Shown: positions 9,143 to 18,713 of the stretch, one piece after another
Numbering within the stretch: position 1 is the stretch's first letter
Layout: every line of letters begins with the position of its first letter
From: Paenibacillus radicibacter
GTDB lineage: Bacteria; Bacillota; Bacilli; Paenibacillales; NBRC-103111
Reading direction: 5' to 3'
Assembly (NCBI RefSeq): GCF_024721995.1
Contig: NZ_JANQBC010000014.1
Span: 90,808-154,807, forward strand
DNA: 64,000 nt
Position numbers and translations under genes: made by a program
Notes under the pieces: model-generated
Database searches by the model: none
Told to the model about the DNA's origin: nothing
What the model saw: only the letters and a program-made list of their open reading frames with translations

Positions 9143-9854
9143 CTTTTTCACCTGCAAATTTATATCCAATCCCCCACACAGTCTGAATCCATTTTGGATT
9201 AGAAGGATCAACTTCAATCTTTGTTCTGAGCTTACGAATATGGACCATCACCGTATTATCATCCTCCAAATAGTTACTACCCCAAACCTGACGGAAGATT
9301 TGCGTCTTCGTAAATACTTGCTCTGGATGCGTGGCAAAAAACTTCAAAAGTTCAAATTCTTTGGCGGTCAGTGCAACCACTTTCCCGTCGATCATCGCTG
9401 CATACTGTTTCAGATCGATCGTCAAACCTTTATAACGGATAAGCATTGCTTCCGCCTCAGCGCCAGCATCTGCTTCACTACCTAGCACCAAAAACCGCCG
9501 TAATTGAGCTTTAACTCTCGCGACTAATTCGTTAATGCTAAACGGTTTGGTCATATAATCATCGGCTCCGATACCAAGCCCTAATATCTTGTCGATCTCT
9601 TGATCCTTAGCTGTCAAGATCAGAATCGGGATGTTCGTTAAGTTGCGTAATCTTCTGCATACTTCAATACCGTCTACTTTGGGCATCATCAGATCTAGCA
9701 GGATTAAATCGTATTTGTGACTCTCGAACAGACGAAGCGCTTCTTCCCCATCTACTGCTGTATCAATCTGATACAATTCTCGCTCCAAATACTTTTTGAC
9801 CAAATCGCGAATTTCTTTTTCATCATCAGCTACAAGTACGCGAATTTTCCCCAT
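9132..9854 (-). CDS. Response regulator, OmpR/PhoB family
   Basis: 240 residues: receiver domain with acidic pair ADDE near residue 10, phospho-acceptor Asp54 in LILLDLMMPK and Lys in ILILTAKD, followed by a Trans_Reg_C winged helix (LTAKEFELLKFFATHPEQVF, then DDNTVMVHIRKLRTKIE). First gene of a five-gene unit with the kinase and the BcrA-, BcrB- and BcrC-like genes, which it most likely regulates. Confidence 0.92.
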   Translation of the reverse strand: MGKIRVLVADDEKEIRDLVKKYLERELYQIDTAVDGEEALRLFESHKYDLILLDLMMPKVDGIEVCRRLRNLTNIPILILTAKDQEIDKILGLGIGADDYMTKPFSINELVARVKAQLRRFLVLGSEADAGAEAEAMLIRYKGLTIDLKQYAAMIDGKVVALTAKEFELLKFFATHPEQVFTKTQIFRQVWGSNYLEDDNTVMVHIRKLRTKIEVDPSNPKWIQTVWGIGYKFAGEKDET

Positions 9855-9963
9855 ACTCTCATCGACTCCATAAAATATATATTTTGTTGGACTCCATCCC
9901 TTTGATTATTTTACATAATTACTGTAGCTTTCGCGAATTTTTGAAAACTACTTAGGATGAAAA

Positions 9964-9990
9964 ACAAAAAAAGCCGCTTTTTCCGCGACT
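9964..9990 (-). terminator. Rho-independent terminator of the DrrAB-like operon
   Basis: On the minus strand GTCGC-GGAAAAA-GCGGC is followed by seven Ts. It lies 45 nt after the permease stop and insulates it from the two-component system downstream. Confidence 0.75.
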
Positions 9991-10034
9991 TCCTAAGCCC
10001 ATCTGATAACTTGTTAACTAAACATCATTTCTTT

Positions 10035-10802
10035 TTATACTCGCTTTTTATACGCTCTCATTGCAAAGAAATAAGCCAACAGCATGATCCCAACACACCA
10101 AGCTAGTGCAATCCATATCTCGTTTCCAGGTGACTCGCCAGACAACAATGCACGGGTAGCTTCTACGATTGAGGTCACGGGTTGATTTTCAGCAAAAACA
10201 CGAACGACGGTCGGCATGGACTCGGTTGGTACGAATGCGGAACTAATAAAGGGTAGGAAGATAATCGGATAGGAGAAGGCGCTTGCACCATCAACAGTTT
10301 TGGCAGATAGTCCTGCAATGGCTGCAACCCAAGTTAATGCGAGTGTAAATAGTACGAGTATGCCTGCTACAGCAAGCCAAGGTAGTACGCCAGCGGAGGA
10401 GCGAAAACCCATCAAGAGTGCGACTAGAATAATGACGACTAAGGATATAGCATTAGATACGAGTGAGGTTAATACGTGCCCCCATAGCAAGGCAGAACGT
10501 GAAATCGGCATTGTCTGAAAGCGTTCGATTATACCCTTCTGGACGTCATTAAACAACCGGTAAGCGGTATAGGATACTCCGCTAGCAATCGCCATCAGGA
10601 GAATTCCAGGTAGCAAATAATTCACATAATTATCCGTTCCAGTCTGTATGGCACCGCCAAATACATAGACGAACAGCAGCATCATCATGATTGGCATGAT
10701 TGTAACCGTGATGATCGTATCCATACTACGGAAAATGTGACGCATGGAACGTCCCAGCATTACGCTAATATCGATGAAAAAATGTTTCTTTGTCGATTCC
10801 AT
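10035..10802 (-). CDS. ABC transporter permease, DrrB-like
   Basis: 255 residues with six membrane segments of the ABC-2/DrrB type (IITVTIMPIMMMLLFVYVFG at the first helix; ALTWVAAIAGLSAKTVDGAS in the conserved ABC-2 signature region). It begins immediately after the ATPase stop. Together they form a two-gene daunorubicin-resistance-like exporter controlled by the PadR gene upstream. Substrate unknown. Confidence 0.85.
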   Translation of the reverse strand: MESTKKHFFIDISVMLGRSMRHIFRSMDTIITVTIMPIMMMLLFVYVFGGAIQTGTDNYVNYLLPGILLMAIASGVSYTAYRLFNDVQKGIIERFQTMPISRSALLWGHVLTSLVSNAISLVVIILVALLMGFRSSAGVLPWLAVAGILVLFTLALTWVAAIAGLSAKTVDGASAFSYPIIFLPFISSAFVPTESMPTVVRVFAENQPVTSIVEATRALLSGESPGNEIWIALAWCVGIMLLAYFFAMRAYKKRV

Positions 10803-11573
10803 TTACTTTCCCTCCTTTTTGCCAACGATTGCGAGGAAAATCTCCTCTAGTGTCGGTTGTTTCTCAACATACTCTACCTTTGCAGATGGGAGCATCTTCT
10901 TGAGTTCTGAAAGTGTGCCGCTCGTGATAATCCTGCCTTCATGCAGAATAGCAATTCGGTCAGCAAGATGCTCAGCTTCCTCCAAATACTGTGTAGTGAG
11001 AAATACGGTCGTTCCGCCTTCGGCAAATTCTTTGACAACCTTCCAAACCTCAATTCTTGCCTCAGGATCAAGTCCCGTTGTGGGTTCATCTAGGAAAATG
11101 ATCTTCGGTTCCCCTACTAAACTCAGAGCAATATCAAGTCTACGGCGCATTCCCCCTGAGTAAGTAGATACTTTACGGTTTGCTGCATCAGTTAATCCGA
11201 AGCGTTTAAGCATGTCATCTGCAATCTGACGAGGATTCTTGAGGTATCTAAGCTTGGCAATCATCACCAGATTTTCCCGCCCAGTCAAAATTTCATCCAC
11301 GGCGGCAAATTGTCCAGTTAAGCTGATTACTTGACGCACTTGATCGGGGTTAGACGAAACGTTGTATTCATTAATGACTGCACTTCCACTGTCAGGTTGG
11401 AGTAACGTTGTCAAGATTTTGACAACCGTTGTCTTGCCCGCCCCATTAGAACCAAGGAGTGCGAAGATACTCCCCTTTTCCACTTCAAAATCAACACCCT
11501 TGAGCACTTGATGCTGCTTGTAAGATTTCACCAGTCCTTTTACCTGAATGGACTTCGATTGCAAAGTTTGCAT
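10803..11573 (-). CDS. ABC transporter ATP-binding protein, DrrA-like
   Basis: 256 residues. Walker A LLGSNGAGKTT, signature YSGGMRRRLDIA, Walker [17 protein letters not shown] and an H-loop variant TTQYLEEAEHLADRI that is characteristic of DrrA-type exporters. GAGGAGG precedes the ATG. Third gene of the padR operon. Confidence 0.9.
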   Translation of the reverse strand: MQTLQSKSIQVKGLVKSYKQHQVLKGVDFEVEKGSIFALLGSNGAGKTTVVKILTTLLQPDSGSAVINEYNVSSNPDQVRQVISLTGQFAAVDEILTGRENLVMIAKLRYLKNPRQIADDMLKRFGLTDAANRKVSTYSGGMRRRLDIALSLVGEPKIIFLDEPTTGLDPEARIEVWKVVKEFAEGGTTVFLTTQYLEEAEHLADRIAILHEGRIITSGTLSELKKMLPSAKVEYVEKQPTLEEIFLAIVGKKEGK

Positions 11574-11593
11574 CGGATCCCCTCCTCTTCAAA

Positions 11594-12463
11594 TTAAATG
11601 ACGGTAACTTTCGATAAATCGACGACATACAGACCTTTCAGTCCAGCATAGGTCAACTTATCCATCGTTGCACCATCAAAGCTAACGGTTTTAAATTCGC
11701 GGTAAGACTTGTTTGTCACGGAAAAAGGTAGACGGAATGACACGTTCTTGAGTGTCGCTCCTCGGAACGAAACGTCATTCAACGCGGACTTGTCAAACTT
11801 AACTCCAGTAAAGCTCATACCGTCTAAATGCATGCCTCGAAGGTCACATACGCTGAAGTTCACACCGTTAAAGTGGCAATTTATAAAGATTGTCTTTCTT
11901 AGATCGGTCTTCGTTATCGTGACATCGATCAATTTTATGTCTTTGAATTTCACTCCGTCTAGCCCTGACATATTGAAGTGGGTACGAACCAGAATTGATT
12001 TATTAAAGTTAGCATTCGTAAGATCAAGCGTGGACAAGTTGCAGTCTGTCAGATTTGCACCGTCAAACTTAGCTTCACACGCATCACTCGTCGCAAACAA
12101 ACTGCCGGTTAGGTCTGCCCCCGTAAAGTCAGCTCCGCGGAGCGCGCTCGATTTGAATTTACCTTTGTGCATTGTAACACCTGCGAAGTCACTCTTTTGC
12201 AGATCGATCGCACTGAGGTTTATCTGAACTTGTCGTTCAAGTGATCGGGAAAGGTTCGAAACCTCCAGAATCGTCTCCTCAATGTCACCAATACTATCAA
12301 TCGTCATCTTAAACGCTGTATCATCATCTTTACCTTCAGCTCTTAGTTCACTGTATCTTTCCTGTAAATCGGAGAGCAGGTCAGCCTTCAATTCGGTTAC
12401 GCTTTTCACCCCGTCATATGGCGTGAAAACGCCGTTCAAATAGTTCGTTAATTTCTGATTCAT
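11594..12463 (-). CDS. Pentapeptide-repeat protein with N-terminal HAAS-like domain
   Basis: About 289 residues. Residues 1-75 resemble the helical HAAS/permease-prefix domain often placed after PadR genes (SVTELKADLLSDLQERYSEL, GDIEETILEV). The rest is a right-handed pentapeptide helix with A(D/N)LxG steps such as GADFTGADLTGSLF and SFTGVKFDKSALNDVSFRGA. Instead of a membrane part, the HAAS domain is joined to this fold; pentapeptide proteins can mimic DNA (Qnr type) or act as scaffolds. It sits between padR and the exporter genes, probably in one transcript. Confidence 0.85.
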   Translation of the reverse strand: MNQKLTNYLNGVFTPYDGVKSVTELKADLLSDLQERYSELRAEGKDDDTAFKMTIDSIGDIEETILEVSNLSRSLERQVQINLSAIDLQKSDFAGVTMHKGKFKSSALRGADFTGADLTGSLFATSDACEAKFDGANLTDCNLSTLDLTNANFNKSILVRTHFNMSGLDGVKFKDIKLIDVTITKTDLRKTIFINCHFNGVNFSVCDLRGMHLDGMSFTGVKFDKSALNDVSFRGATLKNVSFRLPFSVTNKSYREFKTVSFDGATMDKLTYAGLKGLYVVDLSKVTVI

Positions 12464-12477
12464 CACATCAATCCCCC

Positions 12478-12807
12478 TTATAATAGATCTTCTAACACGC
12501 GCTTAGCGTAATTCCAATTGCTTTTGTTCCGGTCGTAAGTTTCCTTTCCCTTTAATGTGATCCTAAAATATTTGCGTCGTCCGCCCTGTGATTCATCGCC
12601 CCAATACCACTCGATATCGCCGTCTGCTTCAAGTCGACGGAAGCTGGAGTACATCGTTGCTTCCTTTAATTCATACTCGCCGCCTGATCGCTCGGCAATC
12701 AGCTTAACAATCTCGTATCCATAACGATCAGCCTCGGACAAGAGCCGTAATATCATCGTATCTGTATGTCCTCTCAGCAGGTCGGATGTGATTTTGTTCT
12801 CGCTCAT
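12478..12807 (-). CDS. PadR family transcriptional regulator
   Basis: 109 residues: a winged helix with LRGHTDTMILRLLSEADRYG, the YEIVKLIAERSGGEYELKEA region and the MYSSFRRLEADGDIEWYWG wing, all typical of PadR repressors. GGAGGTGGTTGA precedes the ATG. It is the first gene of an operon with the pentapeptide protein and DrrAB-like exporter and probably represses it until a ligand binds. Confidence 0.93.
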   Translation of the reverse strand: MSENKITSDLLRGHTDTMILRLLSEADRYGYEIVKLIAERSGGEYELKEATMYSSFRRLEADGDIEWYWGDESQGGRRKYFRITLKGKETYDRNKSNWNYAKRVLEDLL

Positions 12808-12827
12808 TCAACCACCTCCATATTTGC

Positions 12828-12856
12828 ATAATAAGATATATTACTGTGACTGTCAA
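12828..12856 (-). promoter_or_regulatory. Sigma-A promoter of the padR operon
   Basis: On the minus strand TTGACA, a 17-bp spacer and TATTAT, about 20 nt before the PadR start. The AT-rich spacer region is the likely site of PadR autoregulation, though no clear dyad was resolved. Confidence 0.75.
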
Positions 12857-12907
12857 TGTACTCTTTTAATTATAATACCCCGCATGAAATAAAATGTGCA
12901 TATATAA

Positions 12908-12931
12908 CAAAAAAAACCGCTCTTAGAGCGA
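12908..12931 (-). terminator. Rho-independent terminator of the SDR gene
   Basis: On the minus strand CGCTCTAAGAGCG is followed by GTTTTTTTT. A second hairpin (GAGACCAC...GTGGTCTC, 12953-12981) lies between it and the SDR stop. Confidence 0.75.
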
Positions 12932-13002
12932 TTTTCTAATGATTAGGCAATCGAGACCACCTTATATTACGAAGTGGTCTCATTCAGAATCTAACGAATA
13001 TT

Positions 13003-13857
13003 TTATTCAAAGTAAACTGTTGACTTCGTTAGCTTTTCATATTGTGAATCCGAATCCGCGAGCTGTTTGGCCCCTTCTTGCGCTATCTGCCAAGCACTAG
13101 TCCCCATTAATAGATGTAGTGGAGGGTCAGTCATCTCCGTTAATTGCCGTATGACTTCCGCTATCTTAGCAGGATCGCTTAGAATGCCCACTCGCTCTCC
13201 CGAAACCAGAGCATTCATTCTTCTTAAGCCAGTTACAACTGGATCAATGATCGGAGTATAAGGCTCACTTATATGAGGAATATCCATAGACGAGCCTGCC
13301 CAATCTGTCGCAATGCCACCGGGTTCAACAGTCGTGACCCTGATCCCAAATGTTGCAACTTCTTTCGCCAAAACTTCCGTAAAACCATTTACAGCGAATT
13401 TGGAACTTTGGTAAGCACCAAGACCAGCACTTCCGAATCGTCCACCAATGGAAGAGATATTAATAATGGAACCTCTACCTTGCTCTCGCATAGTCGGCAG
13501 AACTGCTTTCGTCATATAGACTACGCCGAAGAAATTCGTATTCACTTGATTTTGAAAATCATAGATATCTGTATCTTCAATTGAAGCAACATTAGCATAC
13601 CCCGCATTATTAACCAGCACATCTATTCTGCCAAAATGACTCAAGCCTTTGGTTACGACTGCCTTCACTTCGTCAACATCCGTAACATCCAGCTTTAACG
13701 TCAAAATACGATCTCCGTGTGCAGCCGAAAGTCCTTCTAATGATGCCAGATTACGTGCGGTTGCAATAACGTAATCCTCTTGTTGTAAAGACGCTAATAC
13801 AATCTCGCGGCCTAATCCTCGTGAACTTCCGGTAATAAGCCAAACTTTATTTTTCAT
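13003..13857 (-). CDS. SDR family oxidoreductase
   Basis: About 284 residues with a classical short-chain dehydrogenase pattern: TGSSRGLGRE cofactor motif, NNAGYAN, catalytic Ser in ININISSIGGRFG-type strand, YQSSK (Tyr and Lys) and EPGGIATDW. The arginine after TGSS suggests NADP(H). GAGGTG precedes the ATG at 13857. It is controlled by the divergent MerR gene through the promoter at 13890-13920. Substrate unknown. Confidence 0.92.
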   Translation of the reverse strand: MKNKVWLITGSSRGLGREIVLASLQQEDYVIATARNLASLEGLSAAHGDRILTLKLDVTDVDEVKAVVTKGLSHFGRIDVLVNNAGYANVASIEDTDIYDFQNQVNTNFFGVVYMTKAVLPTMREQGRGSIINISSIGGRFGSAGLGAYQSSKFAVNGFTEVLAKEVATFGIRVTTVEPGGIATDWAGSSMDIPHISEPYTPIIDPVVTGLRRMNALVSGERVGILSDPAKIAEVIRQLTEMTDPPLHLLMGTSAWQIAQEGAKQLADSDSQYEKLTKSTVYFE

Positions 13858-13889
13858 CTCATTCACCTCTCATCATTTTGTTATGATGA

Positions 13890-13920
13890 AGTATAATGAA
13901 TTCGAGTAACTCGAAGTCAA
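13890..13920 (-). promoter_or_regulatory. MerR-type promoter with 19-bp spacer and dyad operator
   Basis: On the minus strand TTGACT (-35, 13915-13920), exactly 19 bp, then TATACT (-10, 13890-13895). The spacer holds a perfect palindrome TTCGAGT-T-ACTCGAA (13901-13915). An overlong spacer with a central dyad is the hallmark of promoters that MerR proteins activate by DNA distortion. It drives the SDR gene, and the neighbouring gene encodes a MerR protein. Confidence 0.85.
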
Positions 13921-13944
13921 TAACATTTTGAAAGGTGAGCATTC

Positions 13945-14322
13945 ATGTCCTATTCTGTCAAGGAAGTCGCTGAGATGTTTCATATTTCCCCTCATACGGT
14001 GCGCTATTATACGGATCAGAACCTAATTCCTAGCATAATACGGGATCAAAATGGCCGTAGGGTCTTTGATGATACTTCACTCGGCTGGCTGCGAACGATT
14101 ATTGCCTTTCGAACTGCAGGAATGTCGATTGATATGATCCGTTATTATCTGGATCTGTATCACCAAGGCGAGGAGACGATCCCTGCTAGGTACCAATTGC
14201 TAGTGGAGCAGCAACAACTCACCCAGCACAAGCTTGACGACCTTACGCATCAGCTTAAAGTTATTAACGAGAAAGTTCAGTCTTACACCGGCTGGATTCA
14301 TCCTACCGGCAGTTCAAGTTGA
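13945..14322 (+). CDS. MerR family transcriptional regulator
   Basis: 125 residues: MerR winged helix (YSVKEVAEMFHISPHTVRYY, RRVFDDTSLGWLRTI) and a C-terminal coiled coil (LLVEQQQLTQHKLDDLTHQL). It has no cysteine cluster, so it is not a metal sensor; it resembles regulators that pair with an SDR or aldo-keto reductase. AAAGGTG precedes the ATG. Confidence 0.93.
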   Translation: MSYSVKEVAEMFHISPHTVRYYTDQNLIPSIIRDQNGRRVFDDTSLGWLRTIIAFRTAGMSIDMIRYYLDLYHQGEETIPARYQLLVEQQQLTQHKLDDLTHQLKVINEKVQSYTGWIHPTGSSS

Positions 14323-14372
14323 CCTATTTACTTCTGAAGAAGTTTCTTCCCGTTCGCTTTTGCCGATCCGAT

Positions 14373-14981
14373 CTAAGTAAAATTGTGAAGTATGGCAGAT
14401 GTCACAAAAGCTTCAATCACTGCCGCGATGAGAATGAGTGGAAAGACAACGAGGATAAACGAACGCAGACATTGCTTCATCACTTGTAATAGCGGGCGGT
14501 TGAGCTTACGTTTATTGAAGAGTTGGCGAATAATACTAAGGCTCATATAAATCCCGATGGCACTAGCAAGTGCAAAGGCTGGAATCTCGAGCAGGCCATG
14601 CGGCAGAATGCCATACACAATAATTTTCCAAGCAGATACCCCTAAAGATTGAGCAAACGGAATAACGAAGCTAATCGAGGCAATGGTTGCGACCGTAGTG
14701 AAAGCAGGTAATATAACAATCGGAATCAGTCCCAACAAAAACGAACTTACCGCAGCCCGTAGATTGTGCAAGAATATATGGGTGAATCCGGAATCCACCA
14801 TCTGTGGGGAATCCACACCAAGCCTATCTTGTAAGAACTGCATCACATTTTCTGGATTAGAACGAAATAACTGTTCCGCTCCCCATAGCATAATAAAGAA
14901 TACTATCATACTCACGATTAACACCCATACAAATGCTTTGCGATAATCTCTTTTAAAATATAGCCATTCATCTCGGTACAT
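14373..14981 (-). CDS. SpoIIM-family (DUF95) membrane protein
   Basis: 202 residues, about five membrane segments, with the family region FLHNLRAAVSSFLLGLIPIV and YGILPHGLLEIPAFALASAI. SpoIIM works with SpoIID and SpoIIP in engulfment during sporulation, but stand-alone paralogues of this family are common and are of unknown function; no spoIIP or spoIID is nearby. GGAGG lies 10 nt before the ATG. Confidence 0.82.
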   Translation of the reverse strand: MYRDEWLYFKRDYRKAFVWVLIVSMIVFFIMLWGAEQLFRSNPENVMQFLQDRLGVDSPQMVDSGFTHIFLHNLRAAVSSFLLGLIPIVILPAFTTVATIASISFVIPFAQSLGVSAWKIIVYGILPHGLLEIPAFALASAIGIYMSLSIIRQLFNKRKLNRPLLQVMKQCLRSFILVVFPLILIAAVIEAFVTSAILHNFT

Positions 14982-15015
14982 TCTTCATACGCCTCCATTG
15001 CAAACTGATAACTAA

Positions 15016-15054
15016 AAAGAGAGTAAGAGCTTGTAGATAGCTCTTACTCTCTTT
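15016..15054. terminator. 15-bp-stem terminator after the serine hydrolase
   Basis: AAAGAGAGTAAGAGC and GCTCTTACTCTCTTT pair around a 9-nt loop; the minus strand continues with a T-rich tail. It ends the uvrA-like/serine hydrolase transcript. Confidence 0.75.
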
Positions 15055-15130
15055 AGTAATTTCCTATTTTCATGCGATATACAACACCCTTGTTTTCGGA
15101 ATCTTTTATAGATATTTCATCAAGGAGTTT

Positions 15131-16120
15131 CTACAAAATAGCTTTTCTCAATATATTTTCATGAATATCTTTATACAATTTGCTTGAAGGTGTTGGAGTA
15201 GCTTGAATAACAGTTACAAAACTCTTATCTGGAATGATATTAACCTCCTGCCCTCCATACCCTCGACATCCGTATCCATCCTTTAAAAGCAACCATAGAA
15301 ACCCATATCCACAAACACCTGATGATGGGCCGAACGGAGCATTTGTATTGGAAGAATGAACCGCTTGCATGACATAATCCAAGGAAACGATCTGGTTTCC
15401 GTTGTACTTGCCTTTATCTAGAAGCAGCATCCCGATCTTGGCAAGATCTCTTGCGGATAGATCGGACTCTTCCTCCCCTTTCATGACCGTATAGGAAAAA
15501 CCACATGGACTTTGTGGCCATCTCCCGCTTGTGATACCGAGTGGCTGATACAAATACTCTTGGGTGATGTCATAAGCCGTTACCCCACAAGCTCTTCCGA
15601 TTACCGCAGATAAGAGCATGACATCCCATTCCTTGTATTGAAAATGCATCCCAGGGACGCCTTTCATTTCGATATCTGCAATATGCGCCATCCAATCGCT
15701 TGTTCTCATCATTTGAACGAGCATCGGACAATGATAATGAACCCCACTATTCCAATAGATACCTGACGTCATGCTCAGTAGATGACGAATCGTGATAAGC
15801 TTGTGGTAGGGATGAGTATTTTGTGCGAATTCCTTCAGATAGTTCCCGATCGGTTCATCCAAGCTTTTGATTATCCCCTTGTCGAGGCATATGCCTGTCG
15901 TAATGGAAAGAATACTTTTCCAAATGGATTTGATATTGTTTCTGCTAGTCTCGTTAAACTTATTGTAGTATTTTTCAAAAACAATCTTGCCATTTTTCAC
16001 GATTAGAACACTATTAACAAGGCGATACCGCTTTTGCTTGATATAATCATCTACTTGGTCTAGAATGCTGCAATCCATTCCTTCTTTTTCAGGAGTAGAA
16101 ATCATCCATTCATAGCTCAT
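15131..16120 (-). CDS. Serine hydrolase, class C beta-lactamase-like
   Basis: 329 residues of the beta-lactamase/DD-peptidase superfamily. The catalytic SxxK is SIWK near residue 87, and HLLSMTSGI is the conserved helix. The position of YxN is occupied by YKEWD-like sequence, and GYGGQ replaces the usual KTG/HTG near the C-terminus. There is no signal peptide, so it is likely an intracellular esterase-like member. It overlaps the UvrA-like gene by 4 nt (ATGA) and is translationally coupled. Confidence 0.85.
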   Translation of the reverse strand: MSYEWMISTPEKEGMDCSILDQVDDYIKQKRYRLVNSVLIVKNGKIVFEKYYNKFNETSRNNIKSIWKSILSITTGICLDKGIIKSLDEPIGNYLKEFAQNTHPYHKLITIRHLLSMTSGIYWNSGVHYHCPMLVQMMRTSDWMAHIADIEMKGVPGMHFQYKEWDVMLLSAVIGRACGVTAYDITQEYLYQPLGITSGRWPQSPCGFSYTVMKGEEESDLSARDLAKIGMLLLDKGKYNGNQIVSLDYVMQAVHSSNTNAPFGPSSGVCGYGFLWLLLKDGYGCRGYGGQEVNIIPDKSFVTVIQATPTPSSKLYKDIHENILRKAIL

Positions 16121-18522
16121 ATTAGCACCTGCTTCAGATATTTTCCGATAATCGAATCCTTGTTGGACGATAACTCCTGCGGAGTACCTTGTGCAAGGAC
16201 ATACCCTCCATCACTACCGCCGCCTGGCCCCATTTCGATAATGAAATCACAGTTTGCGAGTACATAGGGATCATGTTCCGTGACGATCATTGTATTCCCA
16301 GCATCAACAAGCTGATGCATGAGCTCAATCAAACGATCCGTGTCGTAGAAGGAAAGACCCGTTGTCGGTTCATCCAGAATATAGACATTTCCACTACCTT
16401 TTTGTTTGCAAAGTTCTTTCGCAAGCTTGATCCTTTGCGCTTCGCCACCTGATATTGTTGGAGTCTTTTGTCCAAGTGTAATGTATCCCATTCCGACGCG
16501 CATAAGTGTGTCAAGGATGTTGGATATTGTTTTATCATAAGATTCCGATTCTTCACGTCCGAAAAAATCCGCCGCTTCCGTCACACTCATCGCCAAGATG
16601 TCTTTAATGTTCTTCCCTTCGATCTTCACGCTTAACGCTTCTTCCACATAGCCTGTTCCACCGCACATCTCACAATCCACTTCGATCGAGTTCCCGAATC
16701 CGATATAAAAGTTCTTAAACCCTTCTCCTTTACATGCTCTACATCCACCCTGGGAGTTCACCGTGAACAGGCCAGCTGCATAGCCGTTCTCAAGTGCCTC
16801 AGGTCTTTTTGCAAAAATCGTGCGAACCCGCTCCATGATTCCCGTATAAGTAGCCGGACAAGACGTTCTACTTCTGCCGATCTGCTTCTGATCCACTACA
16901 ATGCACTTTTTAATATGTTCCGTGCCTGTTACAGATACATCATCAATCATAGACGAGATCTCATCGTCATCCACTTCATGAACTAGCTTGTTCTTCAATA
17001 ATTGCTTCAGCTTAGGTACCAACGTATCGTGAATTAAGCTGGATTTCCCGCTACCCGAAACCCCTGCAATACCTACCATCACACCAAGTGGAATCGATAC
17101 GGAGACATCTCGCAAATTGTGCAGATTCGCATGCTCGATCGTTAGCATTTTTTGATTACTAATCGTCCGATCATTAGGTTTAAGATTTACTACTTTAGCG
17201 CCAGCAAGATAAGGTGCGGTTCTAGAGTTATTGCATAACATAAATTCATCTAGACTACCTTGGAATATTCGCTCACCTCCGTAAATACCAGCATCAGGAC
17301 CTATGTCTATTATGTAATCGGCAGCACGCATAAAGTTTTCGTCATGCTCTACAGCTACAACCGTATTACCGCGTTTCACAAGGTTTTGTATGATTTGGAT
17401 TAGATTTTGCTTTTCCACTTCATGAAGCCCGATTGTTGGTTCGTCAAAAATAAAGATGATCGAATCCATCTCTGCGATAATAAACGAGGCGAGGAAGAGT
17501 CGCTGAATTTCACCACCTGAGAGTGATGGCACTTGACGGGAAAGCGCAAGATGGTGCAATCCAACATCTATCATACACTTTAGCTTCATGATGATCTCAT
17601 CAATGAGATTCTTACCAGGTAATTCGCCTCTATGATGAATAAAGAAGTTCAATAGTTCGTCTATGTACATATTCTCTAAATCTGTAATCTTTCTGCCTAA
17701 AATCGTCGTATGAAGGGCTTGTTCACCAAGACCCGAGCCTTTGCATTTGGGACAAGTTACATGGATCGCTTTGACTCCAAAAATATCGATTTCTTTATCC
17801 GCACCATTGTGCCGGATGTACTTACTGGTCACATGTTTCTGCATATCCTGAAAAAATACGACAGCCCCAACAAACCCGCTTCTTCGACAACCATATTTGA
17901 ACAACACCAATAAATCATCCGATAATGTACCGATTGTATGATTCACATCTATTTGATGCAGTTCGCAGAACTTTTTAAAATTCACTCGATACAATCTGTG
18001 CTTCATCAAAAAACCATTAAAAAAGCTTTTAATCGGAACATCGAGCTTGATAATGGCGTCCTCGTTAATCTCATTGTATCGACCGGTTCCCAAGCATTTC
18101 ACGCACATGCCTTTAGGGGAATTTTTCTGAAAAAACTCCATCGAAAGCGGCAAGCCATCATCGTGCATCGGCTGGCGATAACCGTAGGCTGAGTAGAGAA
18201 CAGCTAATAAATGCCCAACCTTCGAACGTGTTCCTACTGTACTTCTCGGATTGGATTGACGGATCACCCGCTGCTCTACCGCAACAGTAGGAGATAGACC
18301 TGTAATCGTGTCAAACTTAGGGGTCGTTTCAACCATGTACTGTTCCCCTGAAAATTGAAGGTATCTACGCTTGCCCTCTTCATATAAAGTATCGAAAGCT
18401 AGGCTTGATTTACCACTACCCGATACACCGGTAATGACAGTCAGCTTATTTCGCGGAATCCGCACTTCGATGTCTTTCAGGTTATGGATCCGTGCACCTT
18501 TTATTTCAATAAATTCATTCAT
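16117..18522 (-). CDS. UvrA-like ABC ATPase (short UvrA paralogue)
   Basis: About 801 residues, against about 940 for housekeeping UvrA. It has two ABC modules: Walker [14 protein letters not shown] and [13 protein letters not shown], signatures [12 protein letters not shown] and [12 protein letters not shown], Walker [11 protein letters not shown] and [12 protein letters not shown]. Zinc-binding CxxC pairs are present ([35 protein letters not shown]). The shortfall lies in the N-terminal insertion region, as in class II UvrA/DrrC-type proteins that lack the UvrB-binding domain. The ATG at 18522 has GGAGGGTAAC before it. A role in resistance to DNA-binding antibiotics is plausible but inferred. 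Confidence 0.88.
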   Translation of the reverse strand: MNEFIEIKGARIHNLKDIEVRIPRNKLTVITGVSGSGKSSLAFDTLYEEGKRRYLQFSGEQYMVETTPKFDTITGLSPTVAVEQRVIRQSNPRSTVGTRSKVGHLLAVLYSAYGYRQPMHDDGLPLSMEFFQKNSPKGMCVKCLGTGRYNEINEDAIIKLDVPIKSFFNGFLMKHRLYRVNFKKFCELHQIDVNHTIGTLSDDLLVLFKYGCRRSGFVGAVVFFQDMQKHVTSKYIRHNGADKEIDIFGVKAIHVTCPKCKGSGLGEQALHTTILGRKITDLENMYIDELLNFFIHHRGELPGKNLIDEIIMKLKCMIDVGLHHLALSRQVPSLSGGEIQRLFLASFIIAEMDSIIFIFDEPTIGLHEVEKQNLIQIIQNLVKRGNTVVAVEHDENFMRAADYIIDIGPDAGIYGGERIFQGSLDEFMLCNNSRTAPYLAGAKVVNLKPNDRTISNQKMLTIEHANLHNLRDVSVSIPLGVMVGIAGVSGSGKSSLIHDTLVPKLKQLLKNKLVHEVDDDEISSMIDDVSVTGTEHIKKCIVVDQKQIGRSRTSCPATYTGIMERVRTIFAKRPEALENGYAAGLFTVNSQGGCRACKGEGFKNFYIGFGNSIEVDCEMCGGTGYVEEALSVKIEGKNIKDILAMSVTEAADFFGREESESYDKTISNILDTLMRVGMGYITLGQKTPTISGGEAQRIKLAKELCKQKGSGNVYILDEPTTGLSFYDTDRLIELMHQLVDAGNTMIVTEHDPYVLANCDFIIEMGPGGGSDGGYVLAQGTPQELSSNKDSIIGKYLKQVLI

Positions 18523-18713
18523 GTTACCCTCCACGCGGCAATTAAAGTAATTATCCACCCAATAAGTTCGAACTCTACAATCACTGTATTTGCTCCTACC
18601 ATTCTGCATTTTCTTACCAAATTCCTTCAACTGATGTACTGTATCCCAACTTCTACTTATAAACTGAATAGTAACAGCAATTATCGTTGAAACGGATTAT
18701 AAGGAGGTTCATT

